The translations under genes and the position numbers were made by a program. Positions 36,084 through 45,979 of a stretch of 64,000 bases of DNA are shown piece after piece (position 1 is the first letter of the stretch; each line of letters begins with the position of its first letter). This DNA is from Deltaproteobacteria bacterium (GTDB taxonomy: Bacteria; Myxococcota_A; UBA9042; PHBI01), in the NCBI GenBank assembly GCA_020632715.1, contig JACKFA010000001.1:806001-870000 (forward strand), given 5' to 3'. The notes under the pieces were generated by a model. The model was not told where the DNA came from. It searched no databases and saw only the letters and a program-made list of their open reading frames with translations.

Positions 36084-37193
36084 TCACTCGCCGCCCCGCA
36101 GGTAGCGCGTCACGTTCGCCTCGTGCTCGTCGAGCGTCCGCGCGAAGGCGTGCGCGCCCGTCCCGTCGCGCTTCGCCACGAAGTAGAGGAGCTCGTGCCG
36201 CTCCGGCCGCAGCGCCGCCTCGAGCGCGCGCCGCCCGGGGCTGCAGATCGGCCCCGGCGGCAACCCCGCGATGGCGTACGTGTTGTACGGGTTCGTCCCG
36301 TCCTTGCGATCCCGGACCGTCGGCTCCCGCCCGACGTCCGCCGGCCGATACACGAGCGTCGGATCCGTCTGGAGGCGCATCCCCTTCTCGAGCCGGTTGT
36401 AGAACACCCCCGCCACGCGCGCCGCCTCCTCGGGCGCCCTCACCTCCTCCTCGAGCAGCGACGCGAGCGTCACGATGTCCCCCTCCGTCAGGTGGTAGCG
36501 CCCCGTGACCGCCATGAGGTCGGCCTTGTAGCGCGTCGTGAGCTCCTTCCACACCGCCTTGAACTCGGTCGTCGCGCGCCTGACCGCCGCCTCCGGCGTC
36601 GCGTCGAGCGGCAGGAAGTACGTCTCCGGGTAGAGGAACCCCTCGAGGTACGTCTGCTGCACGCCGTCCGTCCGCGCCGGCCGCTCCGGCCCCACCGGGA
36701 GCCCGAGCGTCTCGCTGACGAAGCGGTGATCCGCCGCGAGCGCGAGCACCTCCGCGGCCGGCCCCACGCCGAGCGCCTCGACGCGGCGCGCGTCCTCCCA
36801 GACCGACTGCCCGGGGACGAAGGTCAGGACGAGCTGCTCGCCCTCCGCCGGCCGCTCCGCGAGGGCGTCCGCGAGCTCGAGCGCGTTCACGTCCCCGGGG
36901 ACCCGGTAGCGCCCCGCCCGCAGCGACCCCGCCACGCCCTGGATGCGCAGCGTCCACCAGAGCGCCGTCGGGTGCTCCGCCACGCCGGCCTCCCGCGCCA
37001 CGCGCACGACGTCGTCGAGCGTCGCGCCGCGCGGGATGACCAGCTCCACCTCGACTGCGTTCCCGTCGGGCCGGTCGTGCACGAGCCAGAACGCCCACCC
37101 GCCGAAGACCAGGAGCGCGAGGAAGAGGAAGAGCAGGACCCGCGCGAGGATCCGCCGCCTCGGCCGCGACGACGTCGTTCGGCGCGCGCTCAC
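36084..37193 (-). CDS. mltG: Endolytic murein transglycosylase MltG (YceG-like)
   Basis: 369 residues with one N-terminal membrane helix (ILARVLLFLFLALLVFGGWAF) and a periplasmic YceG/DUF175 domain. Family motifs: TYLEGFLYPETYFLPLDAT, VTLASLLEEEVRAPEEAARVAGVFYNRL with the catalytic Glu region, LQTDPTLVYR and NPYNTYAIAGLPPGPICSPG. It cleaves nascent glycan strands and ends chain elongation. The GTG start overlaps the ruvX stop as GTGA. ruvX next to mltG is a common arrangement. Length is normal. Confidence 0.94.
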   Translation of the reverse strand: MSARRTTSSRPRRRILARVLLFLFLALLVFGGWAFWLVHDRPDGNAVEVELVIPRGATLDDVVRVAREAGVAEHPTALWWTLRIQGVAGSLRAGRYRVPGDVNALELADALAERPAEGEQLVLTFVPGQSVWEDARRVEALGVGPAAEVLALAADHRFVSETLGLPVGPERPARTDGVQQTYLEGFLYPETYFLPLDATPEAAVRRATTEFKAVWKELTTRYKADLMAVTGRYHLTEGDIVTLASLLEEEVRAPEEAARVAGVFYNRLEKGMRLQTDPTLVYRPADVGREPTVRDRKDGTNPYNTYAIAGLPPGPICSPGRRALEAALRPERHELLYFVAKRDGTGAHAFARTLDEHEANVTRYLRGGE

Positions 37194-37651
37194 CGCTCGC
37201 CCTCCCCCGCGTCGGCCGCCGCCATCGGCGCGCCCGCGTCGAGCCAGCCCTGGAGGATCACCGACGCCGCGACCTGGTCGAGCCGCCCCTTCATGGGCTT
37301 GCCGCGCTTCCCGTGCGCCGCCGCGACCCCGCGCAGGATGTCCGCCGCCTCGAGCGAGCTCATGCGCTCGTCCCAGAGCACCACCGGGAGCCCCGTCACC
37401 TGCCCCATCTTCGCCGCGAAGCGCCGCGCCGTCGCCGCCATCTCCCCCTCGCGCCCGTCGAGGTGGAGCGGTACGCCCACGACCAGCACCGCGGCCTCGT
37501 GCTCGGCCGCGAGCGCCGCCACGCGCCGCGTCTGCTGCCCCTTGTCCTTCTCGGCGACGACGCAGAGCGGCGTCACGAGCGTCCGCGTCGGGTCCGTCAG
37601 CGCGAGCCCGATCCTCGCCATCCCATAGTCGATCCCCATCGCGCGGCTCAT
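37190..37651 (-). CDS. ruvX: Pre-16S rRNA nuclease / Holliday junction resolvase-like RuvX (YqgF)
   Basis: 153 residues from ATG at 37651, preceded by an AGGGGAGGG ribosome-binding site; the open frame extends upstream with no matching N-terminus. RNase H-like fold: first strand MGIDYGMARIGLALTD with catalytic Asp, VVGVPLHLDGREG, then DERMSSLEA and a final Asp in KGRLDQVAASVIL. In E. coli YqgF completes 16S rRNA 5' processing. The stop overlaps the mltG start, indicating coupling. Confidence 0.93.
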   Translation of the reverse strand: MSRAMGIDYGMARIGLALTDPTRTLVTPLCVVAEKDKGQQTRRVAALAAEHEAAVLVVGVPLHLDGREGEMAATARRFAAKMGQVTGLPVVLWDERMSSLEAADILRGVAAAHGKRGKPMKGRLDQVAASVILQGWLDAGAPMAAADAGEGER

Positions 37652-37685
37652 GGCTGCCCTCCCCTCCCCTCGCTTGGCGCCGGCC

Positions 37686-38702
37686 TCAGCCGGCGTAGAT
37701 GACGCGCCCCGCCTGCGCGATGACGAACAGGTCCGTCGACACGGCGATCGCATAGTGGATGGCGACCCCGAGCCACACCGAGCGGTGCTTCAGCGCGAGC
37801 AGCCCGAGCACCATGCCCGTCGCGATGGCGCCGAGCGTCTCGGGGAGCGGCTTTCCGAAGTGCGAGGTCACGTACGGGACCACCATGAAGCAGAGGCCGT
37901 AGAGGCCGAGGTCGCGCTCGGTGCCGAACGCCAGGAAGCCGCGCCAGAAGCTCTCTCCGGACACGAAGATGAGCAGGTAGAAGGCCTCGTAAACCAGGAA
38001 GTGGGAGAGCGCGATTCCACCCTCCGGCGAGATCATCTCGTGGCAGAGCGGATACTTGTCCTGAAAGGGCTGAGTGCCCGAGGCGTAGACCACGAACGGG
38101 AGCACCCCGAGGAAGAGCGCGAGGTAGACCCAGCCCACGCGGTGGACCGCCGGCGGGTGCGGGTTCCGGCGCGCCGAGAGGCCGAGCGCCGCCGGCGGCA
38201 GGCCGAGGGCGAGGCGCGCGCCGAGGAACGGGAGGAGGAGCCGGAAGAAGACCGCGCACAGCGAGAAGTAGACGAACGAGTACAGCGGGCGCCACGACGC
38301 GTCGAGCGGGACGTGCGGGTCCCAGGCGTGGTCCCAGCTGTCCATGCGCCCGTAGTACCAGAAGAGCAGGAAGAAGCCGGTCCCGCCGAGCAGCACGAAG
38401 AGCGCGCGCCCGCGAGCGAGCTGGCGGAGGACGGACGTCCCGTGGAAGGCGACCAGGACGCCCGCGCAGATCGCGTAGCCGATGAGGATATGGACCGCCT
38501 GCCAGTCCTTCGACGGCAAGAAGCCCCAGCGGTAGCGCGCGACGACCTGCAGCGCGATGAGCCCGAGGATGACCGCGGCGGCGCCGACCTTGAAGCGCGG
38601 CGCGTCGTCACCCTGGCCGGGCGTCCGCGGCGAGAGGAGCCGGAGGAGCCACGCGGCGAAGCGCCGCCCGGCGCTGTCAGACGTCTCGGCCGTCCCGTTC
38701 AG
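37686..38702 (-). CDS. CPBP-family intramembrane protease-like protein, non-standard start
   Basis: Polytopic membrane protein of the CPBP (CAAX protease/bacteriocin-immunity) family. Motif 1 reads GESFWRG where EExxxR is usual, so the first Glu is replaced by Gly; FxxxH is present as VTSHF, and HxxxD as IHYAIAVSTD. The first ATG/GTG/TTG in frame is TTG at 38519 (277 residues), but the frame stays open and strongly GC3-biased back to the scoB stop (38709-38711). It encodes an extra membrane helix (FKVGAAAVILGLIALQVV) with no standard start codon. CTG at 38702, six bases after that stop, would give 338 residues and is the start used here. Catalytic activity is uncertain; these proteins also serve as immunity or scaffold factors. 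Confidence 0.65.
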   Translation of the reverse strand: MNGTAETSDSAGRRFAAWLLRLLSPRTPGQGDDAPRFKVGAAAVILGLIALQVVARYRWGFLPSKDWQAVHILIGYAICAGVLVAFHGTSVLRQLARGRALFVLLGGTGFFLLFWYYGRMDSWDHAWDPHVPLDASWRPLYSFVYFSLCAVFFRLLLPFLGARLALGLPPAALGLSARRNPHPPAVHRVGWVYLALFLGVLPFVVYASGTQPFQDKYPLCHEMISPEGGIALSHFLVYEAFYLLIFVSGESFWRGFLAFGTERDLGLYGLCFMVVPYVTSHFGKPLPETLGAIATGMVLGLLALKHRSVWLGVAIHYAIAVSTDLFVIAQAGRVIYAG

Positions 38703-38708
38703 GGGCGC

Positions 38709-39386
<678 letters not shown>

Positions 39387-39400
39387 GGTCTCTCCCCTCC

Positions 39401-40099
39401 CTACGGCCGCGGCCGCGTCGTGCGCTGCTCGATGGGCTTCTCGTAGCCGACCCCCTTCAGGATCCGCTGCACGAAGATGCCGGGCGTGTGGATCTGGTCG
39501 GGGTCGAGCTCGCCGGCCGGCACGAGCTCCTCGACCTCGGCGATCGTGACCTTGCCGGCCATCGCCATCATCGGGTTGAAGTTGCGCGCGGTCGCCCGGT
39601 AGACGAGGTTCCCGTGGGTGTCGCCCTTCCACGCCTTCACGAGCGCGAAGTCCGCCTGGAGGGCGGTCTCCATGACGCAGACGACGCCGCCGAAGTCGCG
39701 CGTCTCCTTGCCGTCCGCGACGACCGTGCCGGCGCCCGTCGGCGTGAAGAACGCCGGGATCCCGGCGCCGCCGGCGCGGATCCGCTCGGCGAGCGTGCCC
39801 TGCGGGACGAGCTCGACCTCGAGCTCCCCCGAGAGGAACTGGCGCTCGAAGTTCTTGTTCTCGCCGACGTAGCTCGAGACCATCTTCCGGATCTGCCGCG
39901 CCTGCAGCAGGATCCCGAGGCCCTTGTCGTCGATGCCGCAGTTGTTCGAGATGACGCTGAGCCCCGTCGTCCCGCGGGCGTGCAGCGCCGCGATGAGGTT
40001 CTCCGGGTTCCCGCAGAGGCCGAAGCCGCCGCTCATCACCACGGCGCCGTCTTCGATGTCGAAGATCGCGGCCGCCGCGTCGGGATAGACCTTGTTCAC
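39401..40099 (-). CDS. scoA: 3-oxoacid CoA-transferase subunit A
   Basis: 232 residues from GTG at 40099, preceded by GAGGAGG. Contains GGFGLCGNPENLI and SNNCGIDDKGLGILL, hallmarks of the alpha subunit, and AGAGIPAFFTPTGAGT-like glycine loops. It pairs with ScoB in a cytoplasmic CoA-transferase. The 53-base gap to recJ upstream on the same strand suggests a run-on operon recJ-scoA-scoB-CPBP-ruvX-mltG, although the gene functions are unrelated. Confidence 0.93.
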   Translation of the reverse strand: MNKVYPDAAAAIFDIEDGAVVMSGGFGLCGNPENLIAALHARGTTGLSVISNNCGIDDKGLGILLQARQIRKMVSSYVGENKNFERQFLSGELEVELVPQGTLAERIRAGGAGIPAFFTPTGAGTVVADGKETRDFGGVVCVMETALQADFALVKAWKGDTHGNLVYRATARNFNPMMAMAGKVTIAEVEELVPAGELDPDQIHTPGIFVQRILKGVGYEKPIEQRTTRPRP

Positions 40100-40152
40100 C
40101 TTCTTGCCTCCTCGGCCGAGCCCGACCGGTGTAGCACCGGACGCCGCGTTCC

Positions 40153-41922
40153 TCAATCGAACGCCAGCTCCACGGTCGTCGGCGCGACGGGGCGGTCGAC
40201 CGCGGCCGCGGCCGGCCGGAGCGCCCGCACGCGCGCCTGGAGGCGGATCTCCCCCATCCACTCGTTCGTCTCCGGGACATAGGCGACGTCCACGCGCGAC
40301 CCGGGCTCGGGGGCGTGGTCCGCGAGCCCGAACGCGATGGCGTCGAGGCCGCGGTGGCCCGCCGCGAGGCGGAGCTTCACGTGGCGCTTGTCCTCGCCGA
40401 CGAGGCGCGCGTCGTAGACCATCACGTCGCGCGCGACGAAGACCGGCTCGGGGTTCCCCTGGCCGTACGGCGCGAGGCGGCGGATGTCCTCGATGAGCGC
40501 GAAGTCGACGAGCTCGAGCGGCACCTCGGCGTCGACGCGGAGCCGGCGCGCGAGGCGGTCGTCCGTGATGAAGCCGCGCGCCTCGGCCTCGAAGGCCGCC
40601 GTGAACGCCTCGAGCTGGGCCGCCGCGAGCGTGAGGCCGGCCGCGTAGTCGTGCCCGCCGTACTTCACGAGCATCGCCTCGAGGCGCGTCAGGTGGTCGA
40701 CGAGCTTGAGCCCGCACGCCGAGCGCGCCGAGCCCTTCGCGACCCCCTCCTCGATGGCGAGCAGGATCGTCGGGCGGTTGAAGCGCTCGACGAGCTTCGA
40801 GGCGACGATCCCGAGCACCCCCGAGTGCCAGCCCTCCTTCGCGAGGACGAGCGCGCGGCGGTCGCCGAGCTCGCCCACGATGGCGACCGCCTCCTCGAAG
40901 ATCTCGTCCTGCACGGCGCGCCGCTCGAGGTTGTAGGCGTCGACGCCGGCCGCGGAGAGCGCGGCCACGGCGACATCCTCGGTCGTCATGAGCTCGACGC
41001 CGGCGCTCGCGTGCGCCATCCGCCCGGCGGCGTTGATGCGCGGCCCGAGCTGGAAGCCGACCGACCCCGCCGTGATGGGGCGGTCCGCGCCGAGCCCCGA
41101 CACCTCGCGGAGGGCCTTCACGCCCGGCCGCGCCGAGATCCCGACCTGCCCGAGGCCGTAGTGCGTGATGACGCGGTTGAGCCCGACGAGCGGCACCATG
41201 TCGGCGACCGTGCCGATGGCCGTGAGATCGAGCCACTCGCGGAGGTCCGGCTCCTTCCGCCCGGCGAAGGTGCCGAGCTCGCGGAGGCGCGCGCGCAGCG
41301 CGACCAGGAGCACCCACGTCACCCCGCAGGCGGCGAGGCGCTTGTCCGGGTAGGGGCAGTCGCTCTGGTGCGGGTCGAGCACGGCGACGGCGTCGGGCAC
41401 GACGGGCGGCACCTTGTGGTGATCGACCACGATGACGTCCGCGCCGTGCTCCTTGGCGACCGCCACCTCTCGGGCGTTCGAGATCCCGCAGTCGACCGTG
41501 ATGAAGAGCTGCACGCCGTCCCGCGCGAGCTCGACGAGGCGCTCAGCGTTGAGGCCGTACCCCTCGGTGAAGCGGTCCGGCACGAAGTAGCGGACCGGGA
41601 CGCCGAGCTCCCGGAAGAACCAGATGAGCTGCGACGCCGAGGTGACGCCGTCGACGTCGTAGTCCCCCCACACGCAGATCGACTCATGCGCGTGAATGGC
41701 GTTCACGATTCGCGTGACGGCCGCCTCCATCCCCTTCATGAGGAAGGGGTCGGGCATCGACGCGAGGCGCGGCGCGAGGAACGCGGCGGCCTCGGCCACG
41801 TCGGTCAGCTTCCGGTTCGCGAGGAGCGTCGCCACGAGCGGCGTCACGCCGAGCGCGTCGACGAGCGCCTCGACGACCTCCGGCTCCGGTGACAGCACGT
41901 CCCAAACCTGGGTCTCGGCCAT
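40153..41922 (-). CDS. recJ: Single-stranded-DNA-specific exonuclease RecJ
   Basis: 589 residues, normal for the family. 5'-3' exonuclease on single-stranded DNA in recombination and mismatch or base-excision repair. DHH-superfamily motifs: WGDYDVDGVTS (I), ITVDCGISN (II), VIVVDHHKVPP (III), AIGTVADMVPL (IV). The DHHA1 domain has YGGHDYAAGLTL and the OB-fold follows. The conserved acids and histidines for two metal ions are present. It is upstream of scoAB on the minus strand and 137 bases downstream of secF. Confidence 0.95.
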   Translation of the reverse strand: MAETQVWDVLSPEPEVVEALVDALGVTPLVATLLANRKLTDVAEAAAFLAPRLASMPDPFLMKGMEAAVTRIVNAIHAHESICVWGDYDVDGVTSASQLIWFFRELGVPVRYFVPDRFTEGYGLNAERLVELARDGVQLFITVDCGISNAREVAVAKEHGADVIVVDHHKVPPVVPDAVAVLDPHQSDCPYPDKRLAACGVTWVLLVALRARLRELGTFAGRKEPDLREWLDLTAIGTVADMVPLVGLNRVITHYGLGQVGISARPGVKALREVSGLGADRPITAGSVGFQLGPRINAAGRMAHASAGVELMTTEDVAVAALSAAGVDAYNLERRAVQDEIFEEAVAIVGELGDRRALVLAKEGWHSGVLGIVASKLVERFNRPTILLAIEEGVAKGSARSACGLKLVDHLTRLEAMLVKYGGHDYAAGLTLAAAQLEAFTAAFEAEARGFITDDRLARRLRVDAEVPLELVDFALIEDIRRLAPYGQGNPEPVFVARDVMVYDARLVGEDKRHVKLRLAAGHRGLDAIAFGLADHAPEPGSRVDVAYVPETNEWMGEIRLQARVRALRPAAAAVDRPVAPTTVELAFD

Positions 41923-42059
41923 CGGTCGGCTCCTCTCGGGTCGTGGGGTCTCGGAGACGCGAACGGCGCGGCGACCCCTCGGACCGGGGCGGCCGCGCCG
42001 CGAGAACGAGGCGACCAGCCTGAGCGGGCCGCCTCTGGGAGATCAGCAGAGGCTCGGGC

Positions 42060-43520
42060 TCAGGCCGTCGCCTTCGCCTTCTTACCGCCGCTCCCGGGCT
42101 TGTTGCCCGGCTTGGAGGCCGACTTGGCGAGCTCCTCGCGGCGCTGGATGTAGTGGTCCATGATCTCGACGATCGGGCTCGCGACGTAGATCGACGAGTA
42201 CGTCCCGATGGTGATGCCGATGAACAGGGCGAGCGCGAAGTCCGCGATCTGACCGCCGCCGAACACCAGGATGGCGATGACGGTGAGGAGCGTCGTGCCC
42301 GAGGTGAGCACCGTGCGCGAGAGCGTCGCGTTGATGGCCTTGTTCAGGAGCTCCGAGAGCGGGCGCCCGCGGAACTGGTCGAGCGTCTCGCGGACGCGGT
42401 CCATCACGATGATGGTGTCGTTCAACGAATAGCCGACGATCGTCAGGAGCGCCGCGATGATCGGCATCGAGAACTTCACGCGGAGGATCGCGAAGATCCC
42501 CATCGTGATGATGACGTCGTGGATGAGGGCGATGACCGCGCCCGGCGCATAGCGGAAGTCGAACCGCACCGTGATGTAGATGAGGATGCCCACCATCGCG
42601 TAGAGGATGGCGAGGAGGCCGTTCGCGAAGAGGTCGGCGCCCACGGAGGCCGACACGCTCGTCGTGTTCTCGACCGCCACGAACTTCGGGCCGAAGTCGG
42701 CCGCGAGCTTCGTGCCGATCTTCGAGCGCAGCTCCTGCACCTGCACGGTGAAGGCGCGGTCGGACTTCCCGACGAGCTCCTGCTGCTTCTTCGCCTCGTA
42801 GTCGGCGCGCGAGTCCGCGAGGGTCGGCCCCTCGACCACGGCCCCCGTGTTCTCCTTCTGCGCCTCGGCGTCCTGCCGCTGGAGCTCCTGCTCGCGGAGG
42901 AACTCGAGCTCGAGCTGCCGCTCGAAGGCCGACCGGACCGTGATGTTCTCGTACTTCAGGCCCTTGAAGAGGTCCTTCAGCTCGGCCTCACGGGTGAGGA
43001 TGTCGGCGTCCTCGTCGAAGTTGATGTAGAAGGTGTCGGCGTCGTCGCGGCTGTCGATGCGCGTCTTGTCGCCGAACTTCGCCTTCAGGGCCGTGTCGAT
43101 CTCCGCCCGGCGCTGGTCGCCGATGAGCGAGTTGACCTCGATGTAGATGCTGAAGCGGTCGACCGACTTGGTGTCGCACTTCTTCGAGGTCGTGCCGTCG
43201 GCGCCCGGCACGTCGGTGCACACCGTGATGGTGTCGCCGGCGCCGGCCGAGAAGTCCTGGACCTCGATCTGGGTGCCCTGCTGACCGAGCTCGCCCGCGA
43301 CGAAGTCCTCGACGGACTTGCGCACCTCGGTGCGGTCGGTGATGGCGCCGTCCTCGAAGGCCACGATGACCTCGGAGCCGCCCTTGAAGTCGATGCCGAG
43401 GTTGAACCCGAGCACGATGAGGGCCACGAGCGAGGCAGCGATGAGGACGCCCGAGAAGAGGAACGCCTTCTTCCGCGCGCCCATGAAATCGACGTTGATG
43501 TCGTCAGGGATGAACTTCAC
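42060..43520 (-). CDS. secF: Protein translocase subunit SecF with enlarged periplasmic domain
   Basis: 486 residues versus about 310-330 usually. TM1 (KAFLFSGVLIAASLVALIVLG) is followed by LGIDFKGGSE, the canonical SecF motif. The periplasmic region then runs to about residue 285 and includes a charged, partly coiled-coil insert (LELEFLREQELQRQDAEAQK and DYEAKKQQELVGK). Five more helices follow with VGYSLNDTIIVMDRVRE and SRTVLTSGTTLLTVIAI. SecDF uses the proton gradient to pull preproteins across the inner membrane. It lies 12 bases after secD. The insert could interact with the enlarged envelope machinery; that is speculative. Confidence 0.94.
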   Translation of the reverse strand: MKFIPDDINVDFMGARKKAFLFSGVLIAASLVALIVLGFNLGIDFKGGSEVIVAFEDGAITDRTEVRKSVEDFVAGELGQQGTQIEVQDFSAGAGDTITVCTDVPGADGTTSKKCDTKSVDRFSIYIEVNSLIGDQRRAEIDTALKAKFGDKTRIDSRDDADTFYINFDEDADILTREAELKDLFKGLKYENITVRSAFERQLELEFLREQELQRQDAEAQKENTGAVVEGPTLADSRADYEAKKQQELVGKSDRAFTVQVQELRSKIGTKLAADFGPKFVAVENTTSVSASVGADLFANGLLAILYAMVGILIYITVRFDFRYAPGAVIALIHDVIITMGIFAILRVKFSMPIIAALLTIVGYSLNDTIIVMDRVRETLDQFRGRPLSELLNKAINATLSRTVLTSGTTLLTVIAILVFGGGQIADFALALFIGITIGTYSSIYVASPIVEIMDHYIQRREELAKSASKPGNKPGSGGKKAKATA

Positions 43521-43532
43521 GCGCGTACCTCG

Positions 43533-45356
43533 TCAGATGGAAAGCTGCGTCGGCTTCTTGGTGCGAAGCCAGTAGTTGAAGAGCATGCGGGCCACGATGA
43601 CCGCGGTGAACACGCTGCAGGCGATGCCCATGAGCAGCGTCACGGCGAAGTTGCGGATCGTGCCGCTCGTGTAGCTGAGCAGGATGAAGCCCGCGATGGC
43701 CGTCGTGATGTTGGCGTCGAGGATGGCGGAGAGCGCCTTCCCGTAGCCCGCGTCGACCGCGGCGCGCACCGAGCGCCCCGCGAGCAGCTCTTCGCGTATG
43801 CGTTCGAAGATGATGATGTTGGCGTCGACCGCCATACCGATGGTGAGGATGATGCCCGCGATGCCGGGGAGCGTGAGGCGCGCGTTCCAGGCGACGAGCA
43901 GCATGATGATGAGGAGCACGTTGAAGAGGAGCGCCGCGACCGCGATGAGCCCGGAGATCTTGTAGTAGAGGATCATGAAGGCGATCACGAGGACGCTGCC
44001 GAGCACGAAGGCGGTCGTGCCGGCGCTGATCGAGTCGTGACCGAGCGAGGGCCCGCGGGCGTTGTCGGCGACCTTGTAGACCGGGGCCTGGTAGGCGCCC
44101 TGGTTGAGCACCTGGGTCAGGGCCCGGGCCTCCGTCATGCGCGCGTTCACCGAGCCGCGGCCGCCCATCGTGATGCGGGCGCGCCCGCCAGCGATCTTCT
44201 CCTCGATCTTCGGCGCCGAGGCGATGTCGTCGTCGAGGAGGATGGCGAGGTACTCGTCGACGTTCTTCTCGGTCGCGTCGGCGAAGAGGCGCCCGCCCTC
44301 GCTGTTCAGGTTGAGGAGGACGATGGGCTGGCCCTTGTCGTCGTAGTTCGTGCCGGCGCGGGCGAGGTTCGAGCCGTTGATCTCGACCTTGTCGAAGAGG
44401 TACGTCGCGCGCCAGAAGGACTCGGCGCTGTCCTTGCCGCCGCCCTCCTCGTGCTCGTAGCCGATCATGTGGTCCTTCGGGACCGAGATGGTCCGGAAGA
44501 AGCGCACGAGCTCGGCCTTCGACTTGCCCTTCACGAAGGCGTAGGGGCCGCCCTTGCCAGCGGGCACGAACTCGAGGCTCTGCGCGGCCTCGCCCCGCTT
44601 CGCCTTGAAGTCGGTCAGCTTCTGCTCGATGCCGTTGAACACCGCGTCCGCGGCCGTGCTGTTCGAGCCGGCGCGGTCGACGAAGCGCATCGTGAGCTGC
44701 GCCGTCTTCCCGAGGTGCTGACGGACGACCTCCTGCTGGTTCGTGTCGTCGACGCCCGGGATCTGGACCGAGATGTCCGCGTCACCGGCGATGCGCACGT
44801 CCGGGTCGATGAGGCCCATGGCCTCGACGCGCTTCTCGATGTTGTCGCGCGTCTCGCGGACGATCTGCTCGCGCACCGCCTGGACCTCCTTGTCGGGGAG
44901 GATGATGTCCCAGGCGTTGCCACCGGCCGACGACGTCTCGAGGCGCTCGTCGACCTGGCGCACGAGGTCGTTGTCGAAGATCTTCGCGGCCTCGTCATCG
45001 GCGAACTGGATGCGAACCACGTTCACGTCCGTCGCCTCGTAGGTAACGCGCTTGGCGTACTCGTCCCACTTCTCGCGCGGGAGGTCCGCCGCGTTCTCGT
45101 TCTGAGCCTTCGCGAGCTCGTCGACGACGCGCGTCCGGATGGAGTCGCCCGCCTTCAGGCCGATACCCTCGACGGCCTTCTTCCAGTCGACCGTGTAGCG
45201 GAGCTCGAGGCCCCCCTCGAGGTCGAGCCCGCCGCCCAGCGACTTCTTGAAGGGGTACCAGTCGGGCATGCCGACGAACGACGGCAGCACGTACAAGAGC
45301 GCGAAGATGAACAGGATCCACGTCGCGATCGCGCGCCAGTTGCGCTTCTCTTTCAT
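43533..45356 (-). CDS. secD: Protein translocase subunit SecD
   Basis: 607 residues. TM1 (AIATWILFIFALLYVLPSFVG) and the GGLDLEGGLELRYTV motif start the P1 head domain; the C-terminal half has five helices with GIAGIILTIGMAVDANIIIFERI, the conserved Asp/Asn segment of RND-type translocases. It works with SecF and YajC to complete protein export. The order yajC-secD-secF behind queA-tgt is widespread and conserved. Gaps of 82 bases (yajC-secD) and 12 bases (secD-secF) suggest one transcript. Confidence 0.95.
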   Translation of the reverse strand: MKEKRNWRAIATWILFIFALLYVLPSFVGMPDWYPFKKSLGGGLDLEGGLELRYTVDWKKAVEGIGLKAGDSIRTRVVDELAKAQNENAADLPREKWDEYAKRVTYEATDVNVVRIQFADDEAAKIFDNDLVRQVDERLETSSAGGNAWDIILPDKEVQAVREQIVRETRDNIEKRVEAMGLIDPDVRIAGDADISVQIPGVDDTNQQEVVRQHLGKTAQLTMRFVDRAGSNSTAADAVFNGIEQKLTDFKAKRGEAAQSLEFVPAGKGGPYAFVKGKSKAELVRFFRTISVPKDHMIGYEHEEGGGKDSAESFWRATYLFDKVEINGSNLARAGTNYDDKGQPIVLLNLNSEGGRLFADATEKNVDEYLAILLDDDIASAPKIEEKIAGGRARITMGGRGSVNARMTEARALTQVLNQGAYQAPVYKVADNARGPSLGHDSISAGTTAFVLGSVLVIAFMILYYKISGLIAVAALLFNVLLIIMLLVAWNARLTLPGIAGIILTIGMAVDANIIIFERIREELLAGRSVRAAVDAGYGKALSAILDANITTAIAGFILLSYTSGTIRNFAVTLLMGIACSVFTAVIVARMLFNYWLRTKKPTQLSI

Positions 45357-45438
45357 CCGGATGGCTCCTTGGCCAGGTATCGCCGAGCCGCTCGAACCCC
45401 GTCGAGCGTCGTGCGGAGGGATGGACGCTCGCGTCGCC

Positions 45439-45867
45439 TCAGCCGCCGACGGCCGGGGGCTGCTGGGCCAGCTTGTTCTCGGTGTCCGTGGTCGCGAGAC
45501 CGCCCACGTGGCTCTTGAGGATCTTGATGTGGGTGTTCTTCGCGATCTCGAGCGTCATGACGTTGCCGTCGACGTCGACGATGCGACCGAAGATCCCGCT
45601 CGCCGTGATGACCGTATCACCGCGCTTGAGCGACCCCATGAGCTCACGATGCTGCTTCGCGCGCTTCTGCTGCGGGCGGATCAGCATGAAGTAGAAGAGG
45701 ACGAGCATGAGGCCGATGAAGAGCAGCTGCTCCGGCCCGCCTCCACAGCCCATGGGCGGGCGCGCGCCCGGAGGCGCGGCGGCTCCCCCGGCCGCGGGAG
45801 CGGCGGGGACGGCGGCGCCGTCGCCGACCTGGGCGATGATGAGGACTTCGAGCAAGCGATCCAACAC
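45439..45867 (-). CDS. yajC: Preprotein translocase subunit YajC
   Basis: About 142 residues. A Pro/Ala/Gly-rich N-terminus precedes one membrane helix with the diagnostic QLLFIGLMLVLFYFMLIRPQQKR, followed by the cytoplasmic SKL/beta domain GDTVITASGIFGRIVDVD. YajC associates with SecDF. GTG at 45867 is preferred because GGAGAAGG lies just upstream; GTG at 45879 would add four residues and lacks a ribosome-binding site. The N-terminal extension of about 45 residues is unusual; most YajC proteins start at the helix. Confidence 0.9.
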   Translation of the reverse strand: MLDRLLEVLIIAQVGDGAAVPAAPAAGGAAAPPGARPPMGCGGGPEQLLFIGLMLVLFYFMLIRPQQKRAKQHRELMGSLKRGDTVITASGIFGRIVDVDGNVMTLEIAKNTHIKILKSHVGGLATTDTENKLAQQPPAVGG

Positions 45868-45951
45868 GGCCTTCTCCACGCGCGGTGCGCGCCCGCAACA
45901 GCCCGGAATTACGGAGAAATTCCGCTCTCCCCAGGCCTCGCGGGCAGGTAC

Positions 45952-45979
45952 GCATAACAGATGGCCCCTGCCCGGTCAA
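45952..45979 (-). promoter_or_regulatory. Candidate promoter for yajC-secD-secF
   Basis: On the minus strand: TTGACC (45974-45979), 16-base spacer, TTATGC (45952-45957). It overlaps the end of tgt and would give a leader of about 75 bases. It also contains the small inverted repeat GGAATT-N7-AATTCC (45905-45923) in the leader. Confidence 0.35.
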
